A stretch of DNA of 64,000 nt from Parundibacterium terreum (GCF_014636315.1 NZ_BMED01000003.1:124001-188000); one strand, 5' to 3'. Counted from the stretch's first letter, positions 28,009 to 37,160 are shown. Program-made: numbers and translations. The notes: generated from the letters alone by a model not told the origin.

Positions 28009-28197
28009 TTATGATGGCACAGGTGCGTCACTGCTCAGCATAGGCCGGCTCGGTGATTTCGAGCGCAGATCGCGCCGGACGGTATTTCGTGAGAGGCCCA
28101 GCCTTCTGCGGATATCTCAATGGGACCTAGTCACGAATGTGCCGGCGTCGAATAATTCCTGGTAATGCCACATCGATCGCCCCAATCGCCTACTCAT
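28009..28197 (-). pseudogene. Fossil of a transposase/IstA-like helix-turn-helix domain
   Basis: Read on the minus strand from ATG 28197, 63 codons hold one in-frame TGA (codon 27). The part after it, DIRRRLGLSRNTVRRDLRSK, is a near-textbook HTH of IS21 IstA or related transposases (RLGxSRNTVRRxLR); before it HYQELFDAGTF fits the N-terminal helix. The rest of the element is gone. The remnant suggests past IS activity next to the cyanophycin genes. Confidence 0.45.
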
Positions 28198-28384
28198 CAC
28201 GATAAGAAGGATTGCGTTTTAAGAGTGGCTCAGTTTTCTGCGCAAATCAATACACTAGCGGCCTTTCTGCTTAACCGGTTGCTGGACAAGCTACCGAAGT
28301 GCGGTAGAACTTAGATTAGCAGTTTGTCCCAAGTGCTCAGGTTGCAATGCAGAACAATAGATTGTGCAAAACTGGAATGTAAAT

Positions 28385-28415
28385 TATTTTCCACAATTTT
28401 ACTTTGTGAAAAATA
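28385..28415. promoter_or_regulatory. Inverted repeat ahead of cphZ-like gene, possible RpiR operator
   Basis: Arms TATTTTCCACAA (28385-28396) and TTGTGAAAAATA (28404-28415), 11 of 12 matched, 7-bp spacer. The flanking AAATTATTTTC (28381-28391) recurs at 31255-31265 upstream of the rpiR gene. TTTTC...GAAAA arms are common among RpiR-family sites. Confidence 0.4.
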
Positions 28416-28464
28416 TGGTGCATAATCGTTTTGTGGCTTCGTCATAACGATTAGAGATTTTTAC

Positions 28465-29592
28465 ATGCAAATCCTCAAACATCCTATTACGGGAGCCAAT
28501 GGCCCTGTAACAGCAGAGTTAGTCAGCCTGCACTTTGGTCCGCTTGACCAGGGTAAGAAAGTCTATATCCAGGCCGCGCTGCATGCGGATGAAGTACCTG
28601 GCATGCTGGTTGCCCAATTCTTGCGTGCAGAGCTTGCCTCTCTGGAGGCGAATGGGCGACTGCACGGTGAGATTGTATTGGTGCCTGCGGCCAATCCCCT
28701 CGGTCTGGCACAGGCGGTGCAGGGGACCCCCTTTGGGCGGTTTGACTTGACCACTGGAATTAATTTCAATCGTGGCTTCCGCCATGTAGGGCCAGAGATT
28801 ACACCTTTGCTCGTGCAAAGATTGGGGCAGGATGAAGCAGCAAATATCTTGATTGTTCGTGAGCAAGCATGCCAGGCCGTGGCACGCTGGAATCCTATGA
28901 CCGACTCTGATTCACTGAAGAAAATTCTGCTTGGGCTAGCCATCGACGCCGATATTGTTCTCGATCTGCATTGTGACAATGAAGCGATGGTTCATCTATA
29001 CACTGGCACTGCACTTGCCAACGCGTTGGAGCCGCTGCCCGCCATTCTCGGCGCACACGCGGTGCTGGTAACTTCCGAAGCGGGGCAGGAGCCGTTTGAT
29101 GAGGCATGCAGCCGTCTCTGGTGGGAAATAGCCGCAACATACAGAGGACTGTTCCCTATCCCATCTGCCTGCCTTGCGGCCACCGTGGAGCTGCGTGGTG
29201 AAATGGATGTGGATTACGATACCGCACGAGCCGATGCCGCGGGCATTATCCAGTTTCTGGCATTAAAAGGCATGGTGGGGCTTCAGCAAGCGGGACCGGT
29301 CGTTTTACCGCCGGCAATGTGCCAGCCGACCCCTTTGGAAGGTGTGGAGCCCTTACTTGCGCCACAGGCGGGAATCCTGGTTTACCAAAGAGCCCTCGGA
29401 GAAGACGTGCGTGCGGGAGACGTGATCGCCGACGTCATCGATCCAGTCAGCGGCTCGGTTATCCAGGTGCGTGCTTCTGTTGCGGGCCGTTTTTTTGCCC
29501 GGTCCGCACACCGTCACGTATTGAGGGGCATGAACATCGGAAAGATATCAGGAAAGACGGCTTATCGTACCGGCAATCTGATGAGCCTTTAA
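28465..29592 (+). CDS. cphZ: CphZ-like zinc deacylase: probable cyanophycin dipeptide (beta-Asp-Arg) hydrolase
   Basis: 375 aa, succinylglutamate desuccinylase/aspartoacylase (AstE/AspA, M14-like) family. Zinc ligands fit His40 and Glu43 (HADE) and His169 (LHCDN); Glu242 (ATVELRGE) is the likely catalytic base. A C-terminal beta/biotinyl-like domain (about 290-375, GILVYQRALGEDVRAGD) is present. AstE acts on N2-succinyl-glutamate; beta-Asp-Arg is an aminosuccinyl-arginine, so the fold suits it, and I recall that AotO/CphZ proteins of this family are beta-Asp-Arg hydrolases. The cyanophycinase 6 kb downstream supports this. A different N-acyl amino acid as substrate is the main alternative. 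Followed 24 bp later by a permease gene. Confidence 0.75.
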   Translation: MQILKHPITGANGPVTAELVSLHFGPLDQGKKVYIQAALHADEVPGMLVAQFLRAELASLEANGRLHGEIVLVPAANPLGLAQAVQGTPFGRFDLTTGINFNRGFRHVGPEITPLLVQRLGQDEAANILIVREQACQAVARWNPMTDSDSLKKILLGLAIDADIVLDLHCDNEAMVHLYTGTALANALEPLPAILGAHAVLVTSEAGQEPFDEACSRLWWEIAATYRGLFPIPSACLAATVELRGEMDVDYDTARADAAGIIQFLALKGMVGLQQAGPVVLPPAMCQPTPLEGVEPLLAPQAGILVYQRALGEDVRAGDVIADVIDPVSGSVIQVRASVAGRFFARSAHRHVLRGMNIGKISGKTAYRTGNLMSL

Positions 29593-29616
29593 ATAGAACA
29601 AAACCGGGTCTCCAGC

Positions 29617-31005
29617 ATGAAAAAATTACGGCTTCCGAATACCTTCGTCCTGCTTTTTTCCATTCTCGCCTGCATTGCTGCCGCGACATGGTTAATTCCC
29701 GGTGGAAAGTACGACATGCACATGGTCAATGGGAAGTCACTGATTGATCCTGCATCCTTCCACTACGTCAGCAGCAATCCGCAAGGTGCAGTCGCTCTGA
29801 TGATGGCTCCGGTAAAGGGTTTTGTTGAGGCTGCGCTCATTATCGTTTTCGTACTGGTGACAGGGGGCGCTTTCGCGGTAGTGCAAAAAACAGAATCACT
29901 GGACATGTTGATCAAATCCATTGCACGGGCGCATACCCATTCACGATTTGTCCGAGCTGCCACTATTCCCTTGTTTGTGACATTGTTTTCCCTTGGCGGG
30001 GCGACCTTTGGAATGAGTGAAGAAGCCATCGTGTTCAGTATGCTGTTTGTCCCACTGGCACTGGCGCTGGGTTACGACTCTATCGTTGGTGTCTCACTTC
30101 CTTTTATTGGGTCGCAGATAGGTTTTGCTGCAGCCTTCCTGAATCCATTCAATGTAGGCATTGCGCAGGGTATCGCGGGAATACCGATTTTTTCTGGTAT
30201 AGGGTATCGCCTGTTTGTCTGGACTGTCATAACATTTACGACCATCGCATTTCTCATGTGGTACGCCGCCAAAATACGGAAAAATCCACAGAAGAGCCCA
30301 ACCTATGGGCTGGATCTTGAGAAGCGCCAAAATGCAGCAATCAATTTCGATGATTTCAATGGAATGAACGGTACGCACAGCGTCGTACTGTGGATATTCC
30401 TGGCCAGCCTCGCGTGCATGGTATTTGGTGTCATCCAATATAACTGGTTCATTGAGGAAATTGCCGCACTTTTCCTCGTGATGGCCATTCTGATCGCTGT
30501 CGTAAGCCGTATGGACGCGGATCAGTTCGTTTCAGCCTTCATGCTCGGAGCAAAAGACCTGGTCCCTACTGCGCTGGTCATTGCACTGGCAAGGGGCACG
30601 CTGATATTAGCCCGGGAAGCTCACGTCATCGACACAATACTGCACGCGCTGATGCCCCTGGTGCAGTCGGCGCACCCTATTTTTTCAGCACAAAAGATGT
30701 ACCTGATTCAATCAGTGATCAATTTTTTCGTACACTCCGGTAGTGGGCAAGCCGCCCTGACCATGCCCGTCATGGCACCCCTCAGTGATTTGGTGGGCGT
30801 ATCACGCCAGACGGCCATTCTTGCATTTCAGCTTGGTGAGCTTTCAACACCGATCATTCCTACGTCAGGGGTAACCGTAGGCGTGCTGGCACTAGCGCGC
30901 ATACCTTGGATTACATGGGCCAGGTGGATGTTGCCGCTGCAGTTGATCTACCTTTTGCTGGCATTGCTGCTTCTTGTTCCGCCCTACTTTATCAACTGGC
31001 AGTGA
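29617..31005 (+). CDS. YfcC/ArcD-type (DcuC superfamily) permease, probable beta-Asp-Arg or basic amino acid carrier
   Basis: 462 aa with about 11-12 membrane segments. N-terminal PNTFVLLFSILACIAAATWLIPGG and the conserved FVEAALIIVFVLVTGGAFAVVQKT, GGATFGMSEEAIVF and FFVHSGSGQAALTMPVMAPL are YfcC/PF03606 marks; this family contains arginine/ornithine (ArcD-like) and peptide-like carriers. Only 24 bp behind the cphZ-like gene, hence one operon, so inner-membrane import of the dipeptide from cyanophycin is the best guess. No substrate has been shown for this protein. Confidence 0.85.
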   Translation: MKKLRLPNTFVLLFSILACIAAATWLIPGGKYDMHMVNGKSLIDPASFHYVSSNPQGAVALMMAPVKGFVEAALIIVFVLVTGGAFAVVQKTESLDMLIKSIARAHTHSRFVRAATIPLFVTLFSLGGATFGMSEEAIVFSMLFVPLALALGYDSIVGVSLPFIGSQIGFAAAFLNPFNVGIAQGIAGIPIFSGIGYRLFVWTVITFTTIAFLMWYAAKIRKNPQKSPTYGLDLEKRQNAAINFDDFNGMNGTHSVVLWIFLASLACMVFGVIQYNWFIEEIAALFLVMAILIAVVSRMDADQFVSAFMLGAKDLVPTALVIALARGTLILAREAHVIDTILHALMPLVQSAHPIFSAQKMYLIQSVINFFVHSGSGQAALTMPVMAPLSDLVGVSRQTAILAFQLGELSTPIIPTSGVTVGVLALARIPWITWARWMLPLQLIYLLLALLLLVPPYFINWQ

Positions 31006-31381
31006 AGGCCGGAATTCCTGTGACAATATTAGACCGGCCCTCTGTTGGATGAGTCGCATCCGAGTGCTAAATCATAGAGTATGGTTCGGCGTCCTTGATT
31101 GCGGGGGGGGACGGCGCGTTGTTCTACTTTTGTTTTTCGGATATTTCAATCTTGCCTGGCTTGATTTGCTCGGAGCGTCCGCCGGTGAAGGAAATAGGAC
31201 GTGCTGCTGGTCGTCTTGATGTGGTAAAAAGTTTACATGAAATTTATTTTTGCAAAATTATTTTCAAATATCGTTGATATTCGTATTCAACACATATAAA
31301 GTAAAGATCAGCATAGTACGTATCGATTCGCCTTCTCAATAGGCGAAGCTTGTTTATTCTTTTAATTTATCGCGATTGACA
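31006..31381. other. Control region ahead of the rpiR gene
   Basis: 376 bp without a convincing gene. It has a G9 run near 31105 and becomes strongly AT-rich from about 31225, with AAATTATTTTC at 31255-31265 matching the cphZ upstream site. Confidence 0.5.
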
Positions 31382-32341
31382 ATGGCCAAGAACACGACGC
31401 AGAAAAACTCTCTCAATGAAGCGGCAAGCCCCGAGCTGGCGTTCGCCAAGACACGCCTCGGAAAAGCCCTGTTGGAGATGCTGTCTGAGGGGTCTAATTC
31501 TTATCAGAGCATTGCCAACTTCCTGTTGCGTAACCACGTCAGGGTCACCGCGATGGGGATTGAGGAACTGGCGGCCAGCTGCGAGGTATCTACGGCGACG
31601 ATCAGCCGCTTTGCGAGGGATGTGGGCTTTAATAATTACGCCGCGATGCGCAACGAGGTTGCCGAAACTTTGCAAAATCTGTTTCAGCCTGTGGAAAAGT
31701 TGCGTAACACGATAGAGCGCAGGAATCATGCAACCACGCCCTCCACTGCCAGCATGGAGTACGCAATCGCCAACACTGATTCTGCAAATCAGGGCTTATC
31801 CGTGGAAACGCTGGATGGCGTAGTGGACGTGATTACCAAAGCACGTACTGTGTATGTCATGGGTTTTGGCCTCAGTGCGCATCTGGCGGCTATATTATCG
31901 CTGCACTTGCAGCCGTTTTGTCAGCACGTAGTTGAAGTAGTGGGATATGGTGGAACTGAGGTGGCTGCCGGCCATCTGGCACAGATATCCGACAAGGATG
32001 TGCTGATCGTCATCTCATTCCCGCGATATGCGCTGGACGTAATCAAGCTGACGCACTTTGCCCGCGACCATGCAACCTCCATCGTTTCCATCACCGATTC
32101 TACCGCGTCGCCACTAGCGAACCTGGGAGATTACTTGTTGCTGGCACCAAGCACGCATCCGGTTTTACCTAGCAGTTCCAGTGCTGCAATCGCTGTCATT
32201 GAAGCACTGGTCAGTAAGCTGATGGTTTCCAACAAGAAGAATGTCGAGAAAGCGCAAAAGCTGACCGAGGCCCTGTCCTCGTATTTGCACGGGGCCGAAG
32301 TTCCAACAGCAGGGCAAAAGTCCAAGCGCAAGAATGAATAA
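31382..32341 (+). CDS. MurR/RpiR family transcriptional regulator
   Basis: 319 aa from ATG 31382. N-terminal HTH_6 domain (YQSIANFLLRNHVRVTAMGI, then ELAASCEVSTATISRFARDVGF) at about 40-110, and a SIS sugar-isomerase-type ligand domain at about 150-285 (VYVMGFGLSAHLAAILSLHL, DVLIVISFPRYALDVI). RpiR regulators usually sense phosphosugars but some sense other metabolites. Placed between permease and TonB receptor genes, it is the natural regulator of the cyanophycin-type locus; possible sites are the A/T-rich repeats noted upstream. Confidence 0.9.
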   Translation: MAKNTTQKNSLNEAASPELAFAKTRLGKALLEMLSEGSNSYQSIANFLLRNHVRVTAMGIEELAASCEVSTATISRFARDVGFNNYAAMRNEVAETLQNLFQPVEKLRNTIERRNHATTPSTASMEYAIANTDSANQGLSVETLDGVVDVITKARTVYVMGFGLSAHLAAILSLHLQPFCQHVVEVVGYGGTEVAAGHLAQISDKDVLIVISFPRYALDVIKLTHFARDHATSIVSITDSTASPLANLGDYLLLAPSTHPVLPSSSSAAIAVIEALVSKLMVSNKKNVEKAQKLTEALSSYLHGAEVPTAGQKSKRKNE

Positions 32342-32533
32342 ACCTTAGGTCTTCTCTTCCCCTCCCAGTGAAAAAGGGTTGCTATAAGCAGCCGGGGCGA
32401 ACTCGTCTTAAAAAAAATGTTTCACCTTAAAAGTAGTTGCATTTCGTAGTTTTTTCTTTGCTTTGGTTTATGAATTCTGCTTGTAGTTCAGATTGTCCTT
32501 CAAATTTAAAAATGAAAAAAATGGGAGTAAGCA

Positions 32534-35245
32534 ATGAAGCACGGACGTAAAGAGCATCAACTAAGATATAAGGCCTTGTCGTGGGCAGTCCGGAGCGCTA
32601 TTGGCGCCGGAGTGGGACTGGTAGCGATCAATTCCAGCGCGTTGGCGCAGACTAGCGATCAAAATCCGCCGGTACAAAAAGTGGAAATAACCGGCTCATC
32701 AATCAAACGTATTGATGCTGAAACGGCGTTGCCGGTGCAAATCATCCGACGTGAAGACATCGATAAAAGTGGCGTAACCACGGCAGCCGAACTTCTGTCC
32801 AAGATTAGCGCCAGTGCCGCCGGCCTCACCGACGGCGCCAGCTTTAGCGATATTTCGGGACAGCGGGGATTCAACGGCGCCAATCTACGCGGTATAGGCG
32901 TTTCCTCCACTCTGGTGTTGCTGAACGGACGTCGGTTGGCCAATTTTGCTTCGCCCGGTGGTAATGCGGGTGTTGATTTGAATTCCATTCCTGCGGCAGC
33001 GATTTCGCGCGTAGAAGTATTGAAAGACGGCGCCTCGGCTATCTACGGTACCGACGCCATCGGCGGCGTGATCAACTTCATCACCCGCAATGATTACCAG
33101 GGAGCAGAGATTTCTGCCTACTACGGGGATACTCAGCATGGTGGCGCGGCCAAGGATATACTCACGGTATCCGGCGGTTTCGGTAGTCTTGCAAGCGACA
33201 AATATAATGTCATGGCAGTACTGGACTACCAGAACACCAAGAGCCTGCGTTCCACCCAGCGTGACTGGATAGGGTCCGCTTACCAGCCGGATATCAATCT
33301 GGATGTGGGCAGCTCCAATACCTATCCTGCCAATGTACGTCTTACCAAGCCGAGCGGAAGTGCCACAGGTCCAAGAATGAATCCCAGTGCGCCCAATTGC
33401 AATCCCCCGGCAACCGTATATGCACCCGGCAGTTTTGTCGGCAGCAAGGCCTGCCTGTACGACTACATGCACGATACTGAAATATTCCCAGAGTCCCAGC
33501 GCCTGTCTCTATTAACGCGCGGCCAGTTAGCGGTTAGTGCAGACCATACGCTTTTTGCAGAAGCCTTGCATAGCGATACGAAGACCACTTATCGCATCAG
33601 CCCGTTGACAATTACCGACTTAAACTATCCGCTGGGAGGCCAGTATTATCCTAATGCGCTGATTCCGACAGGGCAGACACCACTACGCGTCAGCATGCGC
33701 CTGACGGAAGCCGGTCCGCGGACTAATGAGGTTGAATCCAAGGCGGACCGGCTTCTACTAGGTGCCAAAGGAACCTCCGGTGACTGGGACTACGACACTG
33801 CGATTAACCACAGCGTCAATACTGTGGATGATAACTATATCAATGGCTACGTGAAAACATCGGTTTTCAACTCAGCCTTCCTGAGTGGAAAAATAAATCC
33901 ATTCGGTCCTTCTGGTGGCGACGGGCTCGCTTTGCTCAATGCCGCCAAGATCAGCGACGCGGCACGCCATTCCCGCGGCACGACCGACTCGGCAGATATC
34001 AAGGCTAGCCGGGACCTTTTCGCCTTGGCAGGTGGCAATGCTGCAGTCGCTTTAGGTGCAGAATACCGGCGGGAAAAAATGACATTCACTCCTTCCGCGC
34101 TGCTCGCTGCAGGCGAGATAAGGGGAGATGGAACGGCCTCTGCTTTCAGTGGTGATCGTACTGTGAAGGCTGTATATGCGGAATTCAATTTTCCCATATT
34201 GAAAAATCTGGAAACCCAGCTAGCCGTTCGCCACGATAGTTACGATGACGTTGGCAGTACCACCAACCCTAAAGTGGGCCTGCGCTGGAATCCTGTGAAA
34301 GAAGTCGTGGTGCGTGCTTCCTATGGAACCGGCTTCCGGGCGCCGTCCCTGTCGGACCTATATGGCCCGCCGCGTCTTGGACAAACCAACGGTATCTATA
34401 ACGATGCGCTGGGATGTATTAAGACTGCGGCGATCGACAATACCAATAATCCAGACTATTGCGGACTACAGCCTGATAAATTGCAGGGAGGTACAGCGGG
34501 TCTGAAGCCGGAAAAATCCAAGCAATTCTCTGCCGGTATGGTATTTGAGCCTAATCGCAACCTGACTGCATCGCTCGACTACTGGCGCATAGAAAAAACC
34601 GACGTCATTGTAGCGCCCGAAGGTTCGTATTTTGATGACCCTGCACGTAATGCAGCATATATCGTCAGGGATGTTCCCGACCCAGCTTTACCCGGTATTC
34701 CAGGGCGCATCTTGTCGATTGATTCCCGTTTGCGTAACATCGGTTCATTGAAAACGTCCGGTCTTGATCTGAGCCTGGACTGGCGCTTACCTGCCAGCAG
34801 CTGGGGGAAATTCGGGATTACACTTAATGGCACCTATGTAATCGACTATAAAACCCAAGAAAACAACGGTGGTTCTGAGATCAATGGCGTGGGAGTGTTT
34901 GCCAATGACCAGGTCGTGCAGCGCTGGCGCCATACCCTGACGTTTGACTATGAGCGTGGCCCTTGGGGAGCAACATTGCAACAGACTTTCTATCAAGGAT
35001 ACAACGATCAGGCACTTTTGCCGGATGGCTCGATACATCGTGTCAGTTCTTATTCACTATGGGATTTAAGCAGCAGTTTTAAATGGTCTGAAGCTTTGCG
35101 TTTGCGCGTCGGTATTAAAAATCTGTTCGATACCAACCCGCCACGGTCAAACCAGGTCTATAGCTTTCTGGCGGGCTATGATCCTAACTACACTGATCCG
35201 CGCGGCCGCTATTTCTATACATCGCTGAACTACGCGTTTAAGTAA
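32534..35245 (+). CDS. TonB-dependent outer membrane receptor
   Basis: 903 aa. Signal peptide (to about AlaLeuAlaGln, residue 39), TonB-box region, then a plug domain with VEITGSSIKRID, LRGIGVSSTLVLLNGRR and VEVLKDGASAIYGTDAIGGVINFITR, and a 22-strand barrel ending in FYTSLNYAFK with the expected C-terminal aromatic residue. The GSSIKRID type is common among receptors for complex organic polymers and peptides rather than siderophores. Its place next to the secreted cyanophycinase suggests uptake of cyanophycin fragments. A terminator follows at 35255. Confidence 0.93.
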   Translation: MKHGRKEHQLRYKALSWAVRSAIGAGVGLVAINSSALAQTSDQNPPVQKVEITGSSIKRIDAETALPVQIIRREDIDKSGVTTAAELLSKISASAAGLTDGASFSDISGQRGFNGANLRGIGVSSTLVLLNGRRLANFASPGGNAGVDLNSIPAAAISRVEVLKDGASAIYGTDAIGGVINFITRNDYQGAEISAYYGDTQHGGAAKDILTVSGGFGSLASDKYNVMAVLDYQNTKSLRSTQRDWIGSAYQPDINLDVGSSNTYPANVRLTKPSGSATGPRMNPSAPNCNPPATVYAPGSFVGSKACLYDYMHDTEIFPESQRLSLLTRGQLAVSADHTLFAEALHSDTKTTYRISPLTITDLNYPLGGQYYPNALIPTGQTPLRVSMRLTEAGPRTNEVESKADRLLLGAKGTSGDWDYDTAINHSVNTVDDNYINGYVKTSVFNSAFLSGKINPFGPSGGDGLALLNAAKISDAARHSRGTTDSADIKASRDLFALAGGNAAVALGAEYRREKMTFTPSALLAAGEIRGDGTASAFSGDRTVKAVYAEFNFPILKNLETQLAVRHDSYDDVGSTTNPKVGLRWNPVKEVVVRASYGTGFRAPSLSDLYGPPRLGQTNGIYNDALGCIKTAAIDNTNNPDYCGLQPDKLQGGTAGLKPEKSKQFSAGMVFEPNRNLTASLDYWRIEKTDVIVAPEGSYFDDPARNAAYIVRDVPDPALPGIPGRILSIDSRLRNIGSLKTSGLDLSLDWRLPASSWGKFGITLNGTYVIDYKTQENNGGSEINGVGVFANDQVVQRWRHTLTFDYERGPWGATLQQTFYQGYNDQALLPDGSIHRVSSYSLWDLSSSFKWSEALRLRVGIKNLFDTNPPRSNQVYSFLAGYDPNYTDPRGRYFYTSLNYAFK

Positions 35246-35254
35246 TCAAGGCCG

Positions 35255-35300
35255 ACGGCGCGGCATCCTTACAATATTGAAGAGATGTCCGCGCCGTTTT
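35255..35300 (+). terminator. Intrinsic terminator between receptor and cyanophycinase genes
   Basis: Stem ACGGCGCGG.CAT / ATG.CCGCGCCGT with one mismatch and an 18-nt loop, then four T. Partial read-through could set a lower level for the cyanophycinase. Confidence 0.65.
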
Positions 35301-35336
35301 CTGACCAGATTGGTAATCACATGTGGGGACGTGCGA

Positions 35337-36590
35337 ATGAAGAGCAGGAGCAGCAAAATTTGGATTGGAATCGCTATGGCGACAGCTTTTTTCGGTGCCC
35401 AAGCGGCGGAGATAGCTGCAGCGACCAAAGACGCAGAAGCAAAGACCAAAGGTTCGCTGGTGATTATTGGTGGAGCGCTGCGCATAGACAACGTCCCGGT
35501 TTGGCAACGTATCGTTAATTTGGCTGGAGGGAAGGGGGCGCGGATTGCTGTTTTTCCCACTGCGGCAGCCAATCCCGAACGTTCGGGGCAGGCAACTATT
35601 GATGTGCTGAATGGCTATGGAGCCCAGGCTTTTCTGGTCCCCCTGTCGGCGAAATTCCCGAGTACTGATTTTCGCTCGGTAGCCCGTGATACCGTCTTGG
35701 CCGCTACTGTCCGCAGTGCCGGAGGAGCTTACTTCGTTGGTGGCGACCAGGGCCGAATTACGCAGGCTTTGCTGGAGCCCAATGGAGGCAGAACGCCTTT
35801 GCTGCAGGCGGTGTGGGATATGTACCGCAGCGGCGGAGTAGTCGCGGGCTCCAGCGCGGGGGCGGCAATCATGAGCGAGACCATGTTTTATGATGCCAAA
35901 GAGGTGTTGCCGACGCTACAGCAGGGAATCACCGATGGCAAGGAGATTGCTCCCGGGCTGGGTTTTATTGGATCCGAGGTTTTTGTGGATCAGCATTTGA
36001 TCGTCCGAGGACGCTTTGCTCGCATGATTCCGGCCATGCTCAAGAAAAATTATAAGCTGGGGTTGGGGGTCGATGAAAATACAGCAATGGTCATCAACCC
36101 GCAGCATGAGTTAGAGGTATTGGGGTATAAGGGAGTGATCGTTGTTGACCTTGCCGAAGCGAAGACTGATCCTAAGCAGCAATACTTTAACATTCAGAAC
36201 GCTAAATTGAGCTATCTTGACCGCGGAGATAAATTCAATTTTCATACTAGGCACCTTACGGTGGCGGCAGACAAGGAAAAGGGGAAAGTAGATCCCGACA
36301 GACCTTACTACGAGGACGTTAAGTATTATGCCGATGTCCTGGGCAACACTGCTGTAGTCGATTTGATGCAAAAGTTAGTAGACAGCAGGCAACAACAAGT
36401 GACAGGTCTGGCATTCGGGTCGCCGCAAAGTGCAATGCCTGAACTCGGATTTGAGTTTTTGTTTAAGCGAACACCAGAGAGCCTTGGATATTTTTCCAGC
36501 GCTTCCGGGGCCGAAGCCTATACCGTTATGAATATACGACTGGATATTCGACCGGTCGAAATGAATTTTCCCCTATATCGTGGTAAATAA
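35337..36590 (+). CDS. cphE: Cyanophycinase with signal peptide (peptidase family S51)
   Basis: 417 aa from ATG 35337, chosen because it begins a good signal peptide (MKSRSSKIWIGIAMATAFFGAQA); the open frame starts at 35277. S51 core: GSLVIIGGALR, ARIAVFPTAAANP, YFVGGDQGRITQAL, the nucleophile motif VVAGSSAGAAIMSE (Ser173) and DQHLIVRGRFARM. A C-terminal extension (about 285-417) is longer than in cyanobacterial CphB. Cyanophycinase cuts the Asp/Arg polymer to beta-Asp-Arg dipeptides; the signal sequence points to the periplasmic or extracellular CphE type, which degrades polymer from other cells. Confidence 0.9.
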   Translation: MKSRSSKIWIGIAMATAFFGAQAAEIAAATKDAEAKTKGSLVIIGGALRIDNVPVWQRIVNLAGGKGARIAVFPTAAANPERSGQATIDVLNGYGAQAFLVPLSAKFPSTDFRSVARDTVLAATVRSAGGAYFVGGDQGRITQALLEPNGGRTPLLQAVWDMYRSGGVVAGSSAGAAIMSETMFYDAKEVLPTLQQGITDGKEIAPGLGFIGSEVFVDQHLIVRGRFARMIPAMLKKNYKLGLGVDENTAMVINPQHELEVLGYKGVIVVDLAEAKTDPKQQYFNIQNAKLSYLDRGDKFNFHTRHLTVAADKEKGKVDPDRPYYEDVKYYADVLGNTAVVDLMQKLVDSRQQQVTGLAFGSPQSAMPELGFEFLFKRTPESLGYFSSASGAEAYTVMNIRLDIRPVEMNFPLYRGK

Positions 36591-36870
36591 AGGCTGTCCG
36601 AGCTACGCGAAGATATGTGCAGGAGCCGTTTGCCCTGAATCCGGCGACCAATACGTCTAACAATTGCTTGTTTTTACTCAAAAGTGGTTAGCTCAGAAAA
36701 TCTCATTTTCTTTGGAAAGACTTCGGAAAACCTTATCTTGCGTGGCAATCGGTCTCAACATCAGTGGCAAATGTTTTTGAAGCTTACTATTTTGAGACAT
36801 TCTGGCCTCACCTTCCGTGGCGCTTTACGTCAATCCAGATGCTGGTGAAGATGTCGACATTAAATAGGAA

Positions 36871-36898
36871 AGGTCAGCCACGCGGCTGACCTTTTTTT
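36871..36898 (+). terminator. Intrinsic terminator downstream of the cyanophycinase gene
   Basis: Perfect 9-bp stem AGGTCAGCC / GGCTGACCT with loop ACGC, then seven T. Lies 280 bp after the cyanophycinase stop. Confidence 0.85.
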
Positions 36899-37140
36899 AT
36901 GCGGATCAAGTCTTAGTTAGGCCTCCTAAAGACCGTCCGTTGGCGTGAATGTCAAGCTGGATAGGCTGACATGTGCCAGTTGAGATGTCGCACAGATGTT
37001 GCTTGGAGATAAGGGGCGGACCGCTTCGAAATGCCCCCAATGACGAATGCCAACTCCACATCCGTGCGCATATTGATTATGTTGGGCTCGGCTTTCCTAT
37101 TACGCACTGAGCTGCCTTGACCTATCCATCGTATAAGGGT

Positions 37141-37160
37141 CATTATTGATGATAATAATG
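37141..37160. promoter_or_regulatory. AT-rich palindrome upstream of LysR gene
   Basis: CATTATT-GATGAT-AATAATG: perfect 7-bp arms. Its reverse complement contains ATTATCATCAATA, which occurs exactly at 41080-41092 ahead of the quinone oxidoreductase gene, so both may bind the same regulator. Confidence 0.5.

Larger units (their letters stand above)
27645..28464. other. 820-bp gene-poor gap with terminator and transposase fossil
   Basis: No intact gene. It contains the terminator at 27769, a decayed helix-turn-helix transposase piece on the minus strand (28009-28197), and an AT-rich end with an inverted repeat (28385-28415) that is the likely control region of the cphZ-like gene. Base composition turns clearly AT-rich after about 28200. 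Confidence 0.6.

Noticed and set aside
30974-31277. Two short plus-strand frames after the permease gene
   Set aside because: One overlaps the permease end, composition is not protein-like, and a G9 run interrupts the region.
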